DNA of 26,061 nt, taken from the NCBI GenBank assembly GCA_003343845.1, contig QAKK01000005.1, positions 1 through 26,061 of the forward strand. The letters run 5' to 3'. Origin of the DNA: Oscillospiraceae bacterium (GTDB lineage: Bacteria > Bacillota > Clostridia > Oscillospirales > CAG-272). Under the pieces are notes generated by a model. It saw nothing but the letters and a program-made list of their open reading frames with translations, had not been told where the DNA came from and did not search any database. Positions 23,221-26,061 of the stretch are shown here, one piece after another; within the stretch, counting starts at the first letter, position 1; each line of letters begins with the position of its first letter. A program made the position numbers and the translations under genes.

Positions 23221-25605
23221 ATGGAAAAACATATGCAAGCACATCATACAGCAAAAAAATCACTTTGTAAGTATCTTCTTTTGATTTGCCTTGCGGGTTG
23301 CCTTTGCGCAATGCTGTTCGGCTGCAGCGAAAAACCGGTTTTTGCCGTGCTGCACGGCAGCGATGCGGACTATTCGCTCAGACTGCAGGCGGACAGGTCC
23401 TACCGGGTTCTGAAGTATCGGATTACGAACATCGAGAATGTTCGATCCGAAACACTGACAATTCCCTCACACTATCGGGGCGTGCCGATTGCTTCAATAG
23501 CGCCGGGTGCATTGGAAAGATGTGCGCTTGTCAAAGAAATCGTTTTGTCGGACACCTTGACGGAAATGGATTATCTTTCGATACAAGAATGTGAAAACAT
23601 CGAGAGCATCCATATCGGCGCCGGTATGACGGAATTCAACCGCGGATATATCATGGGGTGCGCAAAATTGCAGACGATAACAGTCAGTGCGGAAAATCCG
23701 GTGCTGTATGTGGAGGATAACTGCCTGATTGGACGCGAGGATCATGTCTTGTACGCTGCTGCACCGACGGAACGCATTCCTGACGGTGTAACTGTGATTG
23801 CGTTTAGCGCGTTTGAATATCTGCCGATTGCGTCCATATACATTCCGGAAAGCGTGGTGGAAATTGGCTCGCATGCATTCACCGGGACTAGCCTTACGGA
23901 AATAATGCTCCCTGATACGCTAAAGATCATCGGCGACTATGCATTTGCTGACACATCAATTCGCGAGCTTGTCGTGCCCGACAGCGTTGAAGAAGTAGGC
24001 GAATGGGCGTTTTCGTGGATGAGGCAGCTTGAGAAAGTCACAATCGGCGCAGGTGTAACTAACCTTTTGCCTCGCTGCTTTGCCAAGGATCGCACGCTTG
24101 CTTTGGTTGAGGTTTCTGAGAAAAATCCGAAATATTATACGGAGCAGAATTGCCTGATTGAAAAAGAAACCGGTCGCGTCATCTTCTGTGGAAATCAGTT
24201 AACGATACCGGATAGCGTGCGCATTCTCGGGAAAGGATGCATTAGCGAGGAGACAGCCGATGAAGTGGAGAAAGTGCAGATTCCACCAGGCGTTACGACA
24301 ATCGAAAAAGAGGCGTTCTGCGGCTCAACCGGCAATGTTAAGACAATTTATATTCCCGAAACTGTGACAATCGTTGAAGAATATGCCATTGTTTTTGGAG
24401 TCGGCGATTCACACACGGTGTACTGCGAAGCACCGGAAAAGCCGGATGGTTGGGATGAAAAGTGGGTCGAGGGCGTTGGCGGGTTTGATGTGCAGTGGGG
24501 AAAAAGCGAATTCTTCTCTCCACAGCTGCCGGACCCGGAAAAGTACTACAGCCTTGCGTGCATAGACGGCACATATGTATACACACTGCTTGACGCGGAC
24601 GGCAATACGGCAATCCGCCGCGCGGTCTGGAAAGGCGGCGCGCCGCAATTCACAATGCGGACGGCGTCCTTGCTGGAAATCCGCGAGACGGACGGGCAGG
24701 GAAACGCACGCATATCGTTCTACGACGGCGTGACGCAGGAGCTGTCCGAAGGCAAGAGAACACCGTGCTACTGGCTGCGGGACAGAGTCGCCGCTTGCCC
24801 CTTAAATGACGGTTTCAGCGGTGCGCTTTGCGTGAATCTGTTTCAGGTTTTCGATGCGGCACGCATGAAAGTTGAAGTTGTCCCCGCGGACGGCAGCGTT
24901 ATCTCTGCCGATGTGGTTGAGTCGATTTCTTATGTCGACGATACCCATATCCGGATTTGCTATCGGCGAGACGGTGCCACGCAGACCGTCGATGCGGAGA
25001 CCTCGGCGCCGATTTCATCTCTGTCCGTCCCCTTTTCCCCCGGTGTATTGACGCACGAAGACGAGCTCGGTCGGCGGTACTGGACGACTGCGGATGAATG
25101 GCGTAATACGCTTGAGCTTCTGCGTGCAGACGGTACAACTGCGGTATATATAAGCAGTGATGTGAGAGAACCGGGGACTACGCGGCTTTCAGATGATTTG
25201 GTGCAGATTTACATGCCGATGGGCACCGGCTTTTGGGATATGCTGTATTACGACAGAAATACGCAGATGCTGTCTGCCGAATGGATAGACCGCGCTTTTT
25301 ACCTGCAGGGAGATACAATGGTGTATTTCCGCTATGCCGACGATACCGAAAATCCCGGACTGATGCTCTATGTGGCAAATGTCTTCTATCCGATTTGCGA
25401 ACGGGTTTCCTGCCCGATAGAAACAACATTTGTAGATTCAATCGGTGCGATAAATGCCATGACAGTCGTCGATGATACCCATTTGCGGATTGTTTATGGT
25501 ACCGACACCGGAGAGCGGTCACTGGACATCGAACTGCCGATTCCGATTTCCGCAATCTCCGATCGCACAGCAGACGACCGCGGATTCTTCGCATATCTGT
25601 GGTAA
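23221..25605 (+). CDS. BspA-type leucine-rich-repeat lipoprotein
   Basis: This 794-aa surface lipoprotein has a signal peptide with a lipobox ending LFGCS (Cys35). The first half (about 75-410) is BspA-like LRR_5 repeats with units such as IPESVVEIGSHAF, LPDTLKIIGDYAF and VPDSVEEVGEWAF. Two N-P-x-Y-type inserts match the pattern VSEKNPKYYTEQNCLI. The second half (about 440-794) has no repeats of this kind. It contains two similar strands, DDTHIRICY and DDTHLRIVYG, about 178 residues apart, and may form beta-sheet modules. BspA proteins bind host or microbial surfaces. GGAAGGAAGG precedes the ATG. Confidence 0.9.
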   Translation: MEKHMQAHHTAKKSLCKYLLLICLAGCLCAMLFGCSEKPVFAVLHGSDADYSLRLQADRSYRVLKYRITNIENVRSETLTIPSHYRGVPIASIAPGALERCALVKEIVLSDTLTEMDYLSIQECENIESIHIGAGMTEFNRGYIMGCAKLQTITVSAENPVLYVEDNCLIGREDHVLYAAAPTERIPDGVTVIAFSAFEYLPIASIYIPESVVEIGSHAFTGTSLTEIMLPDTLKIIGDYAFADTSIRELVVPDSVEEVGEWAFSWMRQLEKVTIGAGVTNLLPRCFAKDRTLALVEVSEKNPKYYTEQNCLIEKETGRVIFCGNQLTIPDSVRILGKGCISEETADEVEKVQIPPGVTTIEKEAFCGSTGNVKTIYIPETVTIVEEYAIVFGVGDSHTVYCEAPEKPDGWDEKWVEGVGGFDVQWGKSEFFSPQLPDPEKYYSLACIDGTYVYTLLDADGNTAIRRAVWKGGAPQFTMRTASLLEIRETDGQGNARISFYDGVTQELSEGKRTPCYWLRDRVAACPLNDGFSGALCVNLFQVFDAARMKVEVVPADGSVISADVVESISYVDDTHIRICYRRDGATQTVDAETSAPISSLSVPFSPGVLTHEDELGRRYWTTADEWRNTLELLRADGTTAVYISSDVREPGTTRLSDDLVQIYMPMGTGFWDMLYYDRNTQMLSAEWIDRAFYLQGDTMVYFRYADDTENPGLMLYVANVFYPICERVSCPIETTFVDSIGAINAMTVVDDTHLRIVYGTDTGERSLDIELPIPISAISDRTADDRGFFAYLW

Positions 25606-25632
25606 TGCGCCGATGGGCAGGAGGTAAATATT

Positions 25633-25773
25633 GTGTATCCCGTTCAAAATGCACGCATATTCGGCTCGCATGTTTATGATACCGATGTACGCTTTTCGGG
25701 TGCAAACACCGACTTTGACTATCGGTTTGGTGTCGATGGTACAGTGCATTTCGTCCGAGAAACTGAAAAATAA
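25633..25773 (+). CDS. Small 46-aa ORF of unknown function
   Basis: A GTG start lies 8 bases after a perfect AGGAGG (25619-25624) and opens a 46-codon frame ending in TAA. The product contains YDTDVRFSGANTDFDYRFG and ends VRETEK, with strand-like, acidic composition resembling the second half of the preceding lipoprotein. It may be a real small protein or the detached end of a larger, decayed gene. It starts 27 bases after the lipoprotein stop. Confidence 0.4.
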   Translation: MYPVQNARIFGSHVYDTDVRFSGANTDFDYRFGVDGTVHFVRETEK

Positions 25774-25819
25774 TCAAAAGAGAATATTTCGTAACATCAT
25801 TTGAAAAATCTGCGAAATG

Positions 25820-25904
25820 AAAAAAGCCGCGCACAAGTGCGCGGCGTGGATTCGAGACCCGCCGGCGACGCAATGCGTCGCCATATCCATTGCGCCGGCA
25901 ATGG
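25820..25904. repeat. Chain of three perfect palindromes
   Basis: GCCGCGCAC-AA-GTGCGCGGC (25826-25845), GGCGACGC-AAT-GCGTCGCC (25864-25882) and CCATTGC-GCCG-GCAATGG (25887-25904) follow one another. The first has six A on its left, making it a leftward terminator (T6 on the other strand). Bases 25905-25933 show no feature. Confidence 0.65.
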
Positions 25905-25933
25905 AGGTGTGTTCAAATCGGCTACCCATCTCG

Positions 25934-25973
25934 AAAAAGAAAAGGTCGCACTTTTGTGCGACCTTTTCTTTTT
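25934..25973 (-). terminator. Terminator of tRNA-Ser
   Basis: A perfect 18-bp stem (AAAAAGAAAAGGTCGCAC at 25934-25951 with 25956-25973, loop TTTT), ending in T5 leftward, lies directly after the CCA end of the tRNA. Confidence 0.88.
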
Positions 25974-26061
25974 GGCGGAGAGGGCGGGATTCGAACCCGC
26001 GTGTCCGTTAAGACAAACTGATTTCGAGTCAGCCCCGTTATGACCACTTCGATACCTCTCC
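25973..26061 (-). tRNA. tRNA-Ser, anticodon CGA
   Basis: Read leftward from the window end: acceptor GGAGAGG (26055-26061), a D-arm with AAGTGG, anticodon loop CTCGAAA with anticodon CGA (26024-26026), and a long variable arm TGTCTTAACGGACA typical of a class II tRNA. The T-arm is CGCGGGTTCGAATCCCG, followed by CCTCTCC, discriminator G and an encoded CCA (25973-25975). It reads codon UCG. The gene is complete; its promoter lies outside the window. Confidence 0.95.

Noticed and set aside
25178..25873. Leftward frame of 231 codons opposite the BspA-like gene
   Set aside because: Antisense to a gene with lipobox and LRRs; basic, His/Arg-rich product that begins inside the palindrome chain.
25801..26043. 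Frame ending AERAGFEPACPLRQTDFESAPL
   Set aside because: This is the familiar false protein read antisense through tRNA-Ser.

Overview
The window looks like chromosome from a strictly anaerobic, GC-rich member of the Bacillota class Clostridia, probably a gut Oscillospirales-type organism (inference). The reasons are AGGAGG-type ribosome binding sites, sigma-A promoters with 17-18 bp spacers, a clostridial apbE/NusG_II/Gx/rnfCDGEAB operon, an oxygen-sensitive sulfatase maturase, a BspA-type leucine-rich-repeat lipoprotein and a short clostridial peptide deformylase. No insertion sequence, phage gene, CRISPR array or rRNA was seen.

Left part (1-7600). Bases 1-311 hold a leftward promoter facing a long imperfect inverted repeat (possible structured RNA) and a terminator, with no convincing gene. 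A leftward pair of ABC exporter-fold half-transporters (312-3845) is divergent from a rightward operon (4287-7522): LCMT-like methyltransferase, a 44-aa small ORF, ZIP metal transporter, GNAT acetyltransferase and alpha/beta hydrolase. The space between them carries two copies of one dyad (GTTAG-N6-CTAAC) resembling a DtxR/IdeR iron box, one on each side. This suggests a jointly metal-regulated unit and is the most interesting part of the window.

Middle (7723-18611). A leftward SDR oxidoreductase/peptide deformylase pair overlaps by 8 bases. Next come a rightward FloT-type flotillin and a CmpB-like membrane protein (PF06541 type), each with its own promoter and terminator. A nine-gene Rnf operon follows: the flavin transferase ApbE, a NusG_II-domain membrane protein, a Gx/HepT-like membrane protein and RnfC, D, G, E, A, B. 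Most junctions are ATGA or TGATG overlaps. ApbE probably attaches FMN to RnfD and RnfG, and the complex couples ferredoxin oxidation by NAD+ to ion pumping.

Right part (18657-26061). A cytosolic Cys-type sulfatase is divergent from its anaerobic sulfatase-maturating radical SAM enzyme, and their promoters interlock so that both probably cannot be occupied at once. A rightward accessory operon follows: TPR protein, Imm32-like small protein, unknown acidic protein, BspA-like lipoprotein and a 46-aa orphan ORF. The window ends in a chain of perfect hairpins and a complete leftward tRNA-Ser(CGA). Most intergenic gaps contain recognisable promoters or terminators, listed below.
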